Assembly (NCBI GenBank): GCA_014378085.1
Contig: JACMOJ010000209.1
Location: 1-7,320 of the forward strand
Reading direction: 5' to 3'
Source of the DNA: Burkholderiales bacterium
GTDB taxonomy: Bacteria > Pseudomonadota > Gammaproteobacteria > Burkholderiales > Usitatibacteraceae
Length of the DNA: 7,320 nt
The notes under the pieces are model-generated. The model saw only the letters and a program-made list of their open reading frames with translations. It was not told where the DNA came from and did not search any database. A program made the position numbers and the translations under genes. Below are positions 1-5,959 of the stretch, in pieces; within the stretch, counting starts at the first letter, position 1; each line of letters opens with the position of its first letter.

Positions 1-95
1 CCGGCGGCCCGGCCGGGGAGGACACGCCGACCGTGCCAGCCCCGGGTAGTGGGCGGGGTAATGCGTAGCGGGACGACTTCATCGCAGGCGCAACG
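1..95. other. GC-rich flank downstream of maeB, no gene assigned
   Basis: The first 60 bases contain only 11 A/T, about 82% GC, clearly higher than the genes to the right. A perfect 10-bp palindrome, cccggccggg, lies at 8-17. No T-run follows a hairpin on the minus strand, so I see no intrinsic terminator for maeB here. One plus-strand frame ends at a TAG at 47-49 and could be the tail of a gene entering from the left, but 15 codons are too few to identify. It may equally be non-coding. Confidence 0.4.
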
Positions 96-2378
96 TTACT
101 TGCGTATCGCCTGTGCATCCACCACCGCGAGCGCCGTCATGTTGATGATGCGCCGCACGGTGGCGGTGGGTGTGACGATGTGAACCGGCTTTGCAGCGCC
201 GAGCAGTATCGGCCCAATGGTGATGCCGCCACCGGCCGCCGTTTTAAGCAGGTTAAACGAAATGTTTGCCGCATCGAGGGTCGGCATGATGAGCAAATTC
301 GCCTCGCCCTTCAAGCGGGAGCTCGGCAGTGCAGTCATACGCACGTCTTCTGACAACGCGGCGTCGCCATGCATTTCACCTTCAACGTCGAGTTCTGGTG
401 CACGAGCGTTGATCAGCGCCAGCGCCTCGCGCATCTTGACGGCCGTTGGTGCGTCGGAGGTACCGAATGACGAATGCGAAAGCAGCGCCGCCTTTGGCAC
501 CAGACCGAAGCGGCGAATCTCCTCCGCCGCGAGGATTGTCATCTCGCAGATCTGTTCTGCGGTTGGGTCGTCGTTGACGTAAGTGTCACAGATGAACACA
601 GTGCGTTTTGGCAACATCAGCAAATTCATCGCGTAGTAATGCTTCGCGCCCGCGCGGCGTCCAATTACCTGATCGATGTAGTGCAGGTGTAGCGCGTGGG
701 TGCCGAATGTGCCGCAGATCATGCCGTCGGCTTCGCCACGATGCATCATCATCGCGCCGATCAGCGTCAACCGTCGGCGCATCTCAATCTTGGCGTATTG
801 CTCGGACACACCACGCCGCGCGGTGAGTGCGTAGTACTGCTCCCAGTAGGCGCGATAACGCTCGTCGTACTCGGGGTTAATAATTTCAAAATCGACGCCC
901 GGCCGAATGCGTAAACCAAATTTCTCAATCCGCTTTTCGAGTACCAAGGGGCGAGCAATGAGGATCGGCTTTGCCAGTTGATCGTCGACCACAATTTGAA
1001 CCGCACGCAGCACGCGCTCCTCTTCGCCCTCGGCGTAGACGATCCGTTTCGGATTCTGTCTTGCCTTGGAGAACACCGGCTTCATGATGAGACCGGAGTG
1101 GTAGACAAACTGATTGAGGCGCTGGTGGTAAGCATCCCAGTCGGTGATAGGGGAAGTCGCAACGCCCGACGCCATGGCCGCCTTGGCAACAGCGGGAGCG
1201 ACCTTTGAAATCAGCCTTGGATCAAACGGGCGAGGGATTAAGTAGTCCTTGCCGAAAGAGCTTGACGTCTCGCCATAAGCCATCGCAACGATATCCGACT
1301 GTTCGGCTTGCGCGAGATCCGCGATGGCATGAACGGCGGCCAGTTTCATGGCCTCGTTGATGGTAGTCGCGCCAACGTCGAGGGCGCCGCGGAAGATGAA
1401 CGGAAAACAAAGAACGTTGTTGACCTGGTTCGGGTAGTCGGAGCGTCCGGTCGCAATAACCGCGTCATCGCGCACCGCGCGAATTTCTTCCGGCAATATT
1501 TCTGGCGTGGGATTTGCCAGCGCCAAAATCAGCGGCTTTGCCGCCATGCGTATGACCATGTCAGGTTTGAGCACCCCGCCAGCAGACAAGCCCAGAAAAA
1601 CATCGGCCCCGTCAATCACATCGCCGAGCTTTCGCGCGTCGGTGACTTTTGCGTAGCGTTCTTTGTTGGGGTCCATCTCCTCTTTGCGACCTTGGTAGAC
1701 AACGCCGGCAATGTCAGTCACCCAAATGTTGGACATTTTCATGCCGAGCGCGACCAACATGTCCAGACACGCCAAGGCTGCAGCGCCCGCTCCGGAGGAA
1801 ACCAGCTTGACCTCGGAAATGTCTTTCTCAACAACTTTGAGGCCGTTGTAGATCGCCGCGCCGACAATGATTGCCGTGCCATGTTGGTCATCGTGAAAAA
1901 CCGGGATCTTCATGCGTTCGCGGAGCTTTCTCTCCACGTAAAAGCACTCGGGGGCTTTGATGTCTTCGAGATTAATCCCGCCGAAGGTGGGTTCCAACGA
2001 GGCGATGATGTCGACTAACTTCTCTGGGTCAAGCTCATTGATTTCGATGTCAAATACATCAATGCCGGCAAACTTCTTGAACAATACCGCTTTGCCTTCC
2101 ATCACCGGCTTCGCCGCGAGCGGGCCAATCGCGCCAAGGCCAAGCACAGCGGTGCCGTTCGTAATCACGGCAACCAGATTGCCGCGCGCCGTTAAGTTGC
2201 GCGCCTCGCTGGGGTTTTGGGCAATTTCTTCGCAGACCGCCGCAACGCCCGGGGTATAGGCGAGGGCGAGGTCACGCTGGGTGGCGAGTGGTTTGGTCGC
2301 GGTAATTTCAATCTTGCCGGGAACCGGATACCGGTGGTATTCGAGGGCACTATGCTTCAAGTCGTCATGCGTTTTCAT
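96..2378 (-). CDS. maeB: NADP-dependent malic enzyme with phosphotransacetylase-like C-terminal domain (MaeB type)
   Basis: This 760-residue cytoplasmic enzyme is expected to convert malate to pyruvate and CO2 with reduction of NADP+, supplying NADPH and pyruvate. The malic domain comes first. It has YTPGVA at 41-46 with the catalytic Tyr41, the conserved EGKA lysine (Lys96), and FHDDQHGTA at 161-169 with the metal-binding acidic pair Asp163/Asp164. A Rossmann domain follows, with a glycine-rich SGAGAAA at 195-201, ALANPTPEI near 286-294 and [13 protein letters not shown] at 309-321. Residues from about 430 to the end form a phosphotransacetylase-like domain. In known MaeB proteins this domain is usually regulatory (acetyl-CoA sensing) rather than catalytic, and whether it is active here cannot be told by eye. 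Length is normal for the family (about 750-770). The start is backed by a strong ribosome binding site. It is transcribed divergently from the MFS-acyltransferase gene. The NADP preference is inferred from the two-domain MaeB architecture. Confidence 0.97.
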   Translation of the reverse strand: MKTHDDLKHSALEYHRYPVPGKIEITATKPLATQRDLALAYTPGVAAVCEEIAQNPSEARNLTARGNLVAVITNGTAVLGLGAIGPLAAKPVMEGKAVLFKKFAGIDVFDIEINELDPEKLVDIIASLEPTFGGINLEDIKAPECFYVERKLRERMKIPVFHDDQHGTAIIVGAAIYNGLKVVEKDISEVKLVSSGAGAAALACLDMLVALGMKMSNIWVTDIAGVVYQGRKEEMDPNKERYAKVTDARKLGDVIDGADVFLGLSAGGVLKPDMVIRMAAKPLILALANPTPEILPEEIRAVRDDAVIATGRSDYPNQVNNVLCFPFIFRGALDVGATTINEAMKLAAVHAIADLAQAEQSDIVAMAYGETSSSFGKDYLIPRPFDPRLISKVAPAVAKAAMASGVATSPITDWDAYHQRLNQFVYHSGLIMKPVFSKARQNPKRIVYAEGEEERVLRAVQIVVDDQLAKPILIARPLVLEKRIEKFGLRIRPGVDFEIINPEYDERYRAYWEQYYALTARRGVSEQYAKIEMRRRLTLIGAMMMHRGEADGMICGTFGTHALHLHYIDQVIGRRAGAKHYYAMNLLMLPKRTVFICDTYVNDDPTAEQICEMTILAAEEIRRFGLVPKAALLSHSSFGTSDAPTAVKMREALALINARAPELDVEGEMHGDAALSEDVRMTALPSSRLKGEANLLIMPTLDAANISFNLLKTAAGGGITIGPILLGAAKPVHIVTPTATVRRIINMTALAVVDAQAIRK

Positions 2379-2383
2379 GTAAT

Positions 2384-2390
2384 TTCTCCT
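2384..2390 (-). promoter_or_regulatory. Ribosome binding site of maeB
   Basis: Read on the minus strand this is AGGAGAA, with the AGGAG core seven bases before the ATG at 2378-2376. It is a near-ideal Shine-Dalgarno sequence and fixes the maeB start. Confidence 0.85.
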
Positions 2391-2396
2391 ATGAGA

Positions 2397-2405
2397 AGTC
2401 TAACA
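2397..2405 (-). promoter_or_regulatory. Possible extended -10 promoter element for maeB
   Basis: The minus strand reads TGTTAGACT, which fits the extended -10 pattern TGnTAnnnT. No good -35 hexamer lies 16-18 bp upstream. The predicted start point, near 2390, would leave a very short leader that begins at the ribosome binding site. It is plausible but weak, and a promoter further upstream is just as possible. Confidence 0.25.
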
Positions 2406-2440
2406 CGGCACCACCTTAAAGGCGTCGTTGGCTGCTAGGC

Positions 2441-2458
2441 CGACAGCACTGTGCGTCG
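2441..2458. repeat. Imperfect palindrome in the divergent promoter region
   Basis: The sequence cgacagcactgtgcgtcg pairs CGAC-GCAC with GTGC-GTCG around a central T, with one unpaired A in the left arm. It lies in the region shared by maeB and the MFS-acyltransferase gene. It could be an operator half-site pair for a dimeric regulator or a small RNA hairpin, and nothing in the window tells which. Confidence 0.4.
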
Positions 2459-2477
2459 ATACTTTTGTCTTCGCAGA

Positions 2478-2492
2478 TGCCGACGGTCGGCA
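2478..2492. repeat. Perfect 15-bp palindrome in the divergent promoter region
   Basis: The sequence tgccgacggtcggca has two perfect 7-base arms around one central base. It is compact enough to be a dimeric repressor or activator site serving either divergent gene. As RNA it could form a 6-bp stem with a three-base loop. No regulator gene is visible in the window, so its role is unassigned. Confidence 0.45.
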
Positions 2493-2524
2493 ACCCAGTT
2501 AGAGTGCGTTATGTTTTGTGCGCA

Positions 2525-2544
2525 GGCGAGTCTGTTGGCTCGCC
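2525..2544 (+). repeat. Stem-loop in the probable leader of the MFS-acyltransferase gene
   Basis: GGCGAG at 2525-2530 pairs perfectly with CTCGCC at 2539-2544 across an eight-base loop. It lies 18 bases upstream of the terminator-like hairpin at 2562-2586. A competing pairing of GGCT (2537-2540) with AGCC (2549-2552) would break this stem, so two alternative folds are possible if the region is transcribed. Confidence 0.4.
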
Positions 2545-2561
2545 GTTAAGCCGCAGCAACC

Positions 2562-2586
2562 AAATTGGCCGTGCCGATTTTTTCTT
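2562..2586 (+). terminator. Terminator-like hairpin upstream of the MFS-acyltransferase gene
   Basis: An 8-base left arm at 2562-2569 (aaattggc) pairs with 2573-2580 (gccgattt), with one G-T wobble, across a CGT loop. The T-tract runs through 2583 and resumes after one C. This is the form of a plus-strand intrinsic terminator, though only three of the pairs are G-C and it would be weak. It ends about 20 bases before the start codon of the downstream gene, so it could be a leader attenuator or could end a short upstream transcript. The T-rich right arm makes a chance occurrence possible. Confidence 0.4.
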
Positions 2587-2593
2587 GTGATTT

Positions 2594-2598
2594 GAGAG
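2594..2598 (+). promoter_or_regulatory. Ribosome binding site that favours the second ATG of the MFS-acyltransferase gene
   Basis: GAGAG lies nine bases before the ATG at 2608 but directly abuts the ATG at 2599, which leaves no spacing for that first codon. No other purine-rich stretch precedes 2599. This favours initiation at 2608, giving a protein three residues shorter. Confidence 0.5.
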
Positions 2599-2607
2599 AT
2601 GAGCCAT

Positions 2608-4524
2608 ATGACTCAGACAGCGACGGATATTGAACCTGCCACGCCGACTAAAAATCAGTTTGCACTGCTCGCGCAAAAGCGGTTTGCACCGTTCTTCTGG
2701 ACGCAGTTTTTGGGGGCGGCTAACGACAATATTTTTAAGTTTGCGTTTACGGTGCTTGCCACTTACCACGCCGCAGATTGGGGCGGGCTCGACCCAAAAC
2801 TGGCGGGGCCATTAATTGGCGGATTGTTCATTCTGCCGTTTGTACTTTTCTCCGCGACGGCGGGACAACTTGCTGACAAATACGATAAAGCGATGCTGAC
2901 TAAGGTGGTGAAAAACATGGAGATCGCCTTCATGTTGCTCATTAGTGCAGGCTTTGTGTTTCACCTTTCAGCATTGCTGTTTGTTGGTGTGTTCCTGATG
3001 GGGTGTCACTCCACATTGTTTGGCCCCGTCAAGTTTGCGTATCTGCCGCAGCACCTTGCGGATTCGGAGTTGACGGGTGGCAACGGCATGATCGAGATGG
3101 GCACCTTCAGCGCGATTCTACTGGGCTCGATGATTGGCGGATTTTTGGTCAAGCTGGACGGCAACGGCGTGGTTTATGTCGCGGCGATTTCGATGGCGCT
3201 TGCCGTCGTCGGGCGCATCACGGCCGGCATGGTTCCTGTGTCACCTCCCCCCGCGCCGCAACTAACGATCAACTGGAACCCCGCCGCGGAAACATGGGCA
3301 AACTTAAAAATCGCCCATCGTAATCCGGCGGTATTTAATTCATTGATTGGCAACTCATGGTTTTGGTTTATGGGATCGATTTTCTTGACGTCCATGACCG
3401 GCTTTGCCAAAGAGGTGTTGGGCGGGGATGAAATGGTTGTGCTGTTGCTGATGGGCCTCTTCACCGTCGGCATTGGTGTTGGTTGCATGCTGTGTGAAAA
3501 GATGTCTGGGCACAAAATAGAAATCGGGCTAGTGCCGTTCGGCGCTATCGGTATGACGTTATTCGCCGTTGATTTGTATTTTGCGTCGCGCGGGTTGGTG
3601 CCTAGCGGGGCCTTGGTTAGCGTCGGCACGTTTGTGCAAAAGTGGGCGCACGTTCGCGTCATGGCGGATCTTTTTTTGATGGCGATGTTCGCAGGCTTTT
3701 TTTCCGTGCCGCTCTACGCCATGATGCAGGCTAGGTCCGAGCCCGATTACCGGGCGCGGATTATCGCGGCGAACAATATTCTCAATGCGGTATTCATGGT
3801 GATCGCCTCGGTGCTGGCCGCCATCTTGCTGAAGGCGGGGTTATCACTGCCCGAGTTGTATCTCGTCGTCGGCGTGATGAACGCTGTGGTTGCCATCTAC
3901 ATTTTTATGTTGATCCCAGAGTTCCTGATGCGTTTCCTTGTGTGGATGCTTATTCATACGTTTTATCGGGTGGATCAGCGCGGACTACAAAATATTCCGG
4001 ATGAGGGGCCGTGTTTGCTGGTTTGCAATCACGTGAGCTTTGTTGATGCGTTGGTGATTGCCGGCTGCGTCCGCCGCCCCGTGCGGTTTGTCATGGACTA
4101 TCGAATCTTCAAGGTGCCGGTGCTGAATTTCGTATTTCGCACCGCAGGAACGATTCCAATTGCCTCTGCCAAGGAAGATCCGGCAATGCTGGAGCGTGCC
4201 TATGAACGTATCGATGCGTACTTGCAAGATGGCGAGGTTGTTTGTATTTTTCCGGAGGGACGTATTACCGATAACGGCGAAATTTATCCGTTCAAAAAGG
4301 GTGTCATGCGAATCATCGAGAAGAACCCCGTCCCGGTCATTCCCATGGCTCTGCAGGGTCTGTGGGGAAGTTTCTTTTCTCGCTGGGGCGGTACCGCCAT
4401 GCGGTATCCGCGCGGCATCTTCTCGCGCATCGCGTTTGTGGTTGACCGTCCATGGCTGCCCGGAATCGTCACGCCGGAAGCATTGCAATCCAAAGTGCTG
4501 AATTTGCGCGGTGATTGGAAGTAG
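2608..4524 (+). CDS. MFS lysophospholipid transporter-like protein fused to a PlsC-type acyltransferase
   Basis: This is a 638-residue inner-membrane protein (641 if the ATG at 2599 is used). The first 440 or so residues are strongly hydrophobic, consistent with about 12 membrane segments of an MFS transporter. They include an LplT-like opening, FWTQFLGAANDNIFK, and a motif-A-like loop, GQLADKYDKAMLTK, starting at residue 86. The last 190 or so residues form a cytoplasmic glycerolipid acyltransferase domain with the catalytic HX4D box (His475, Asp480 in NHVSFVD) and FPEGR at 548-552. By family knowledge, such fusions bring lysophospholipids to the inner face and re-acylate them. Substrate and direction are inferred here. 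E. coli splits these tasks between LplT and Aas, and some bacteria have a three-domain fusion that adds an acyl-ACP synthetase. That third domain is absent here. The gene reads toward aroC and is divergent from maeB. Simple 1-acylglycerol-3-phosphate acyltransferase activity is the main alternative. Confidence 0.9.
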   Translation: MTQTATDIEPATPTKNQFALLAQKRFAPFFWTQFLGAANDNIFKFAFTVLATYHAADWGGLDPKLAGPLIGGLFILPFVLFSATAGQLADKYDKAMLTKVVKNMEIAFMLLISAGFVFHLSALLFVGVFLMGCHSTLFGPVKFAYLPQHLADSELTGGNGMIEMGTFSAILLGSMIGGFLVKLDGNGVVYVAAISMALAVVGRITAGMVPVSPPPAPQLTINWNPAAETWANLKIAHRNPAVFNSLIGNSWFWFMGSIFLTSMTGFAKEVLGGDEMVVLLLMGLFTVGIGVGCMLCEKMSGHKIEIGLVPFGAIGMTLFAVDLYFASRGLVPSGALVSVGTFVQKWAHVRVMADLFLMAMFAGFFSVPLYAMMQARSEPDYRARIIAANNILNAVFMVIASVLAAILLKAGLSLPELYLVVGVMNAVVAIYIFMLIPEFLMRFLVWMLIHTFYRVDQRGLQNIPDEGPCLLVCNHVSFVDALVIAGCVRRPVRFVMDYRIFKVPVLNFVFRTAGTIPIASAKEDPAMLERAYERIDAYLQDGEVVCIFPEGRITDNGEIYPFKKGVMRIIEKNPVPVIPMALQGLWGSFFSRWGGTAMRYPRGIFSRIAFVVDRPWLPGIVTPEALQSKVLNLRGDWK

Positions 4525-4534
4525 TGAAGGATTT

Positions 4535-4561
4535 GAAACTTGCCGAATGACGGGCAGTTTC
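4535..4561 (+). terminator. Stem-loop after the MFS-acyltransferase gene, possible terminator
   Basis: GAAACT-T-GCC at 4535-4544 pairs with GGC-AGTTTC at 4553-4561, giving nine base pairs with one bulged T and an eight-base loop. It begins 10 bases after the stop codon. The sequence after it is A-rich rather than T-rich, so it is not a classic intrinsic terminator. It may protect the 3' end or act with Rho. Confidence 0.35.
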
Positions 4562-4656
4562 AGGCAAAAAGAGCTGGAGAAAGCCGTAAATAAAGGAGTT
4601 TTTACATTTTCTGCTGGGTAATCCGGCCCTTGAATCATCGGTGTTGGTGCGGTGCG

Positions 4657-4665
4657 TGCTACACT
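4657..4665 (+). promoter_or_regulatory. Possible extended -10 promoter of aroC
   Basis: TGCTACACT matches the extended -10 form TGnTAnnnT. It would start transcription near 4672 and give a leader of about 43 bases to the aroC ATG. No clear -35 hexamer lies 16-18 bp upstream, which extended -10 promoters tolerate. The 190-bp gap before aroC and the stem-loop at 4535-4561 support a separate promoter. Confidence 0.4.
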
Positions 4666-4714
4666 TCCAACGGTTCTATAGGCCTCTTACAGCTCTCGTC
4701 GGAATCGATCAAAC

Positions 4715-5869
4715 ATGTCCGGAAGCACTCTCGGCAAACTCTTTGCCGTCACAAATTTTGGCGAATCACACGGCCCCGCGATTGGGTGTGTGATCGACGG
4801 TTGTCCACCCGGTTTGGCGCTGTCGGTGGACGATATCCAACCCGATCTCGACCGCCGCAAACCCGGCACATCGCGCCACGTCACACAGCGGCGAGAGGAA
4901 GACCGGGTTGAACTCCTGTCTGGTGTTTACGACGGGAAGACCACCGGCACGCCGATTGCGCTGTTGATTCGCAATGAGGATCAGAAAAGTAAGGATTACG
5001 GCAACATTGCCGATGCGTTTCGACCTGGTCACGCCGATTACACCTATCTGCAAAAGTACGGCATTCGTGACCATCGTGGCGGCGGGCGTTCGTCGGCGCG
5101 ATTGACCGCGCCAACCGTAGCGGCGGGTGCCGTTGCCAAGAAATGGCTCAACCAAAAATACGGCGTTGTGGTCAGTGGCTATTTAGCGCAGCTGGGTGAA
5201 AACAAAATCCCGTTCGAGTCGTTGGCCCACGTGCATGACAATCCATTCTTCGCGGCGAATGCGTCGATGATTGCAGAACTCGAACGTTACATGGACCAGC
5301 TACGCAAGTCTGGTGAGAGCTGCGGCGCACGAATCAATGTGGTTGCCGCTGGCGTGCCGGTGGGTTGGGGCGCCCCTATTTATGATCGTCTAGATGCGGC
5401 GATCGCGCACGCCATGATGGGCTTAAATGCCGTTAAAGGTGTTGAGATTGGTGCCGGATTTGCTTCCATTAAGCAATTGGGAACAGAACACTCGGACGAG
5501 ATCACGCCGGATGGGTTCTTGTCGAATAATGCGGGTGGCGTCTTGGGCGGCATTTCGACCGGTCAAGACATCCGCGTTTCGATCGCCATTAAGCCGACCT
5601 CGTCGATACGACTAGACCGGCAAACCATCAACAAAGCGGGCGAACCGGTGGTGATCAACACCCACGGTCGGCACGATCCCTGTGTGGGCATTCGGGCCAC
5701 GCCCATCGCTGAGGCCTACCTTGCGCTGGTGTTGATTGATCACGCGCTGCTGCATCGCGCGCAGAACGCCGATGTGGTGGTCTCCACCCCAAAAATCGCA
5801 TCTGTTGCCAAGAATTCGTTATCAACAGCGGCGAAAAGAGCAGACGATCACGACCCGAGCGAAGCGTGA
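4715..5869 (+). CDS. aroC: Chorismate synthase
   Basis: This is a complete 384-residue cytoplasmic enzyme. It converts 5-enolpyruvylshikimate-3-phosphate to chorismate, the last shared step toward aromatic amino acids, folate and quinones, using reduced FMN. All three family signatures are visible: GESHGPAIG at 16-24 with active-site His19, [20 protein letters not shown] at 124-143, and [16 protein letters not shown] at 319-334. RPGHAD at 103-108 carries the second conserved histidine (His106). The opening [10 protein letters not shown] matches the usual N-terminus, so the start is secure although the ribosome binding site is weak (GGAA at 4701-4704, ten bases before ATG). It is somewhat longer than the usual 350-370 residues because of a hydrophilic tail from about residue 368, which is likely dispensable. 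The next gene, leuC, is co-directional and lies in the same reading frame beyond the TGA. Confidence 0.98.
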   Translation: MSGSTLGKLFAVTNFGESHGPAIGCVIDGCPPGLALSVDDIQPDLDRRKPGTSRHVTQRREEDRVELLSGVYDGKTTGTPIALLIRNEDQKSKDYGNIADAFRPGHADYTYLQKYGIRDHRGGGRSSARLTAPTVAAGAVAKKWLNQKYGVVVSGYLAQLGENKIPFESLAHVHDNPFFAANASMIAELERYMDQLRKSGESCGARINVVAAGVPVGWGAPIYDRLDAAIAHAMMGLNAVKGVEIGAGFASIKQLGTEHSDEITPDGFLSNNAGGVLGGISTGQDIRVSIAIKPTSSIRLDRQTINKAGEPVVINTHGRHDPCVGIRATPIAEAYLALVLIDHALLHRAQNADVVVSTPKIASVAKNSLSTAAKRADDHDPSEA

Positions 5870-5871
5870 TC
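5846..5871 (+). repeat. Inverted repeat spanning the aroC stop codon
   Basis: GATCACG at 5846-5852 and CGTGATC at 5865-5871 are perfect 7-base complements with a 12-base loop, and the TGA stop sits in the right arm. A competing pair, ATCAC (5869-5873) with GTGAT (5882-5886), overlaps it. No T-run follows, so this is not an intrinsic terminator. It could affect 3'-end stability or be chance. Confidence 0.4.
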
Positions 5872-5893
5872 ACTGCAGCGCGTGATGCATGCT

Positions 5894-5934
5894 GCATTGC
5901 ATTGTGCGCATTGTGCGCATTGTCCGCATTGTGC
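5894..5934. repeat. Tandem 9-bp repeat upstream of leuC
   Basis: The unit gcattgtgc occurs four times in a row at 5899-5934. Three copies are perfect and the third (5917-5925) has a single G-to-C change. A partial gcatt (5894-5898) precedes them. The junctions create the palindromic hexamer TGCGCA. The array ends 13 bases before the -10 element of leuC. Because the unit is a multiple of three, copy-number change would not shift the reading frame that passes through it. Confidence 0.85.
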
Positions 5935-5947
5935 TAAGGCGGTTGCG

Positions 5948-5953
5948 TATAAT
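5948..5953 (+). promoter_or_regulatory. Consensus -10 element of a probable leuC promoter
   Basis: A perfect TATAAT lies six bases before the first candidate leuC ATG (5960). Transcription usually starts about seven bases after the -10 box, which here is 5958-5962, on that ATG itself. The hexamer 17 bases upstream (cgcatt) is a poor -35. The nearest TTG-type hexamers fall in the 9-bp repeats at spacings of 12 and 22. The promoter may need an activator, or the hexamer could be fortuitous. Confidence 0.45.
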
Positions 5954-5959
5954 CTTCGT

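Noticed and set aside
89..104. CGCAA/TTGCG inverted repeat over the maeB stop codon
   Set aside because: Only five base pairs and no T-run on the minus strand, so it does not support a terminator.
1308..2018. Long plus-strand open frame (236 codons) antisense to maeB
   Set aside because: It lies wholly inside the convincing maeB coding sequence, shows no recognisable domain and has no ribosome binding site that I can see. It is a shadow frame.
2510..2515. TATGTT as a -10 box for the MFS-acyltransferase gene
   Set aside because: No -35 match at 16-18 bp and no extended -10 TG at the right distance, so it is too weak to list as a promoter.
3174..3662. Minus-strand open frame (162 codons) antisense to the MFS domain
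   Set aside because: It is antisense to clear membrane-segment coding sequence and has no family resemblance.
3985..4638. Minus-strand open frame (217 codons) antisense to the acyltransferase domain
   Set aside because: It mirrors the HX4D and FPEGR coding region. The translation is low-complexity in character with no known motif, so it is a shadow of the real gene.
4630..4911. Plus-strand frame of 93 codons overlapping the aroC start
   Set aside because: It needs a TTG start, overlaps aroC out of frame for about 200 bases and has no recognisable motif.
5870..5959. Leucine attenuator leader peptide before leuC
   Set aside because: The only reading through the gap has few leucines and no run of Leu codons, and no terminator with a T-run is present.
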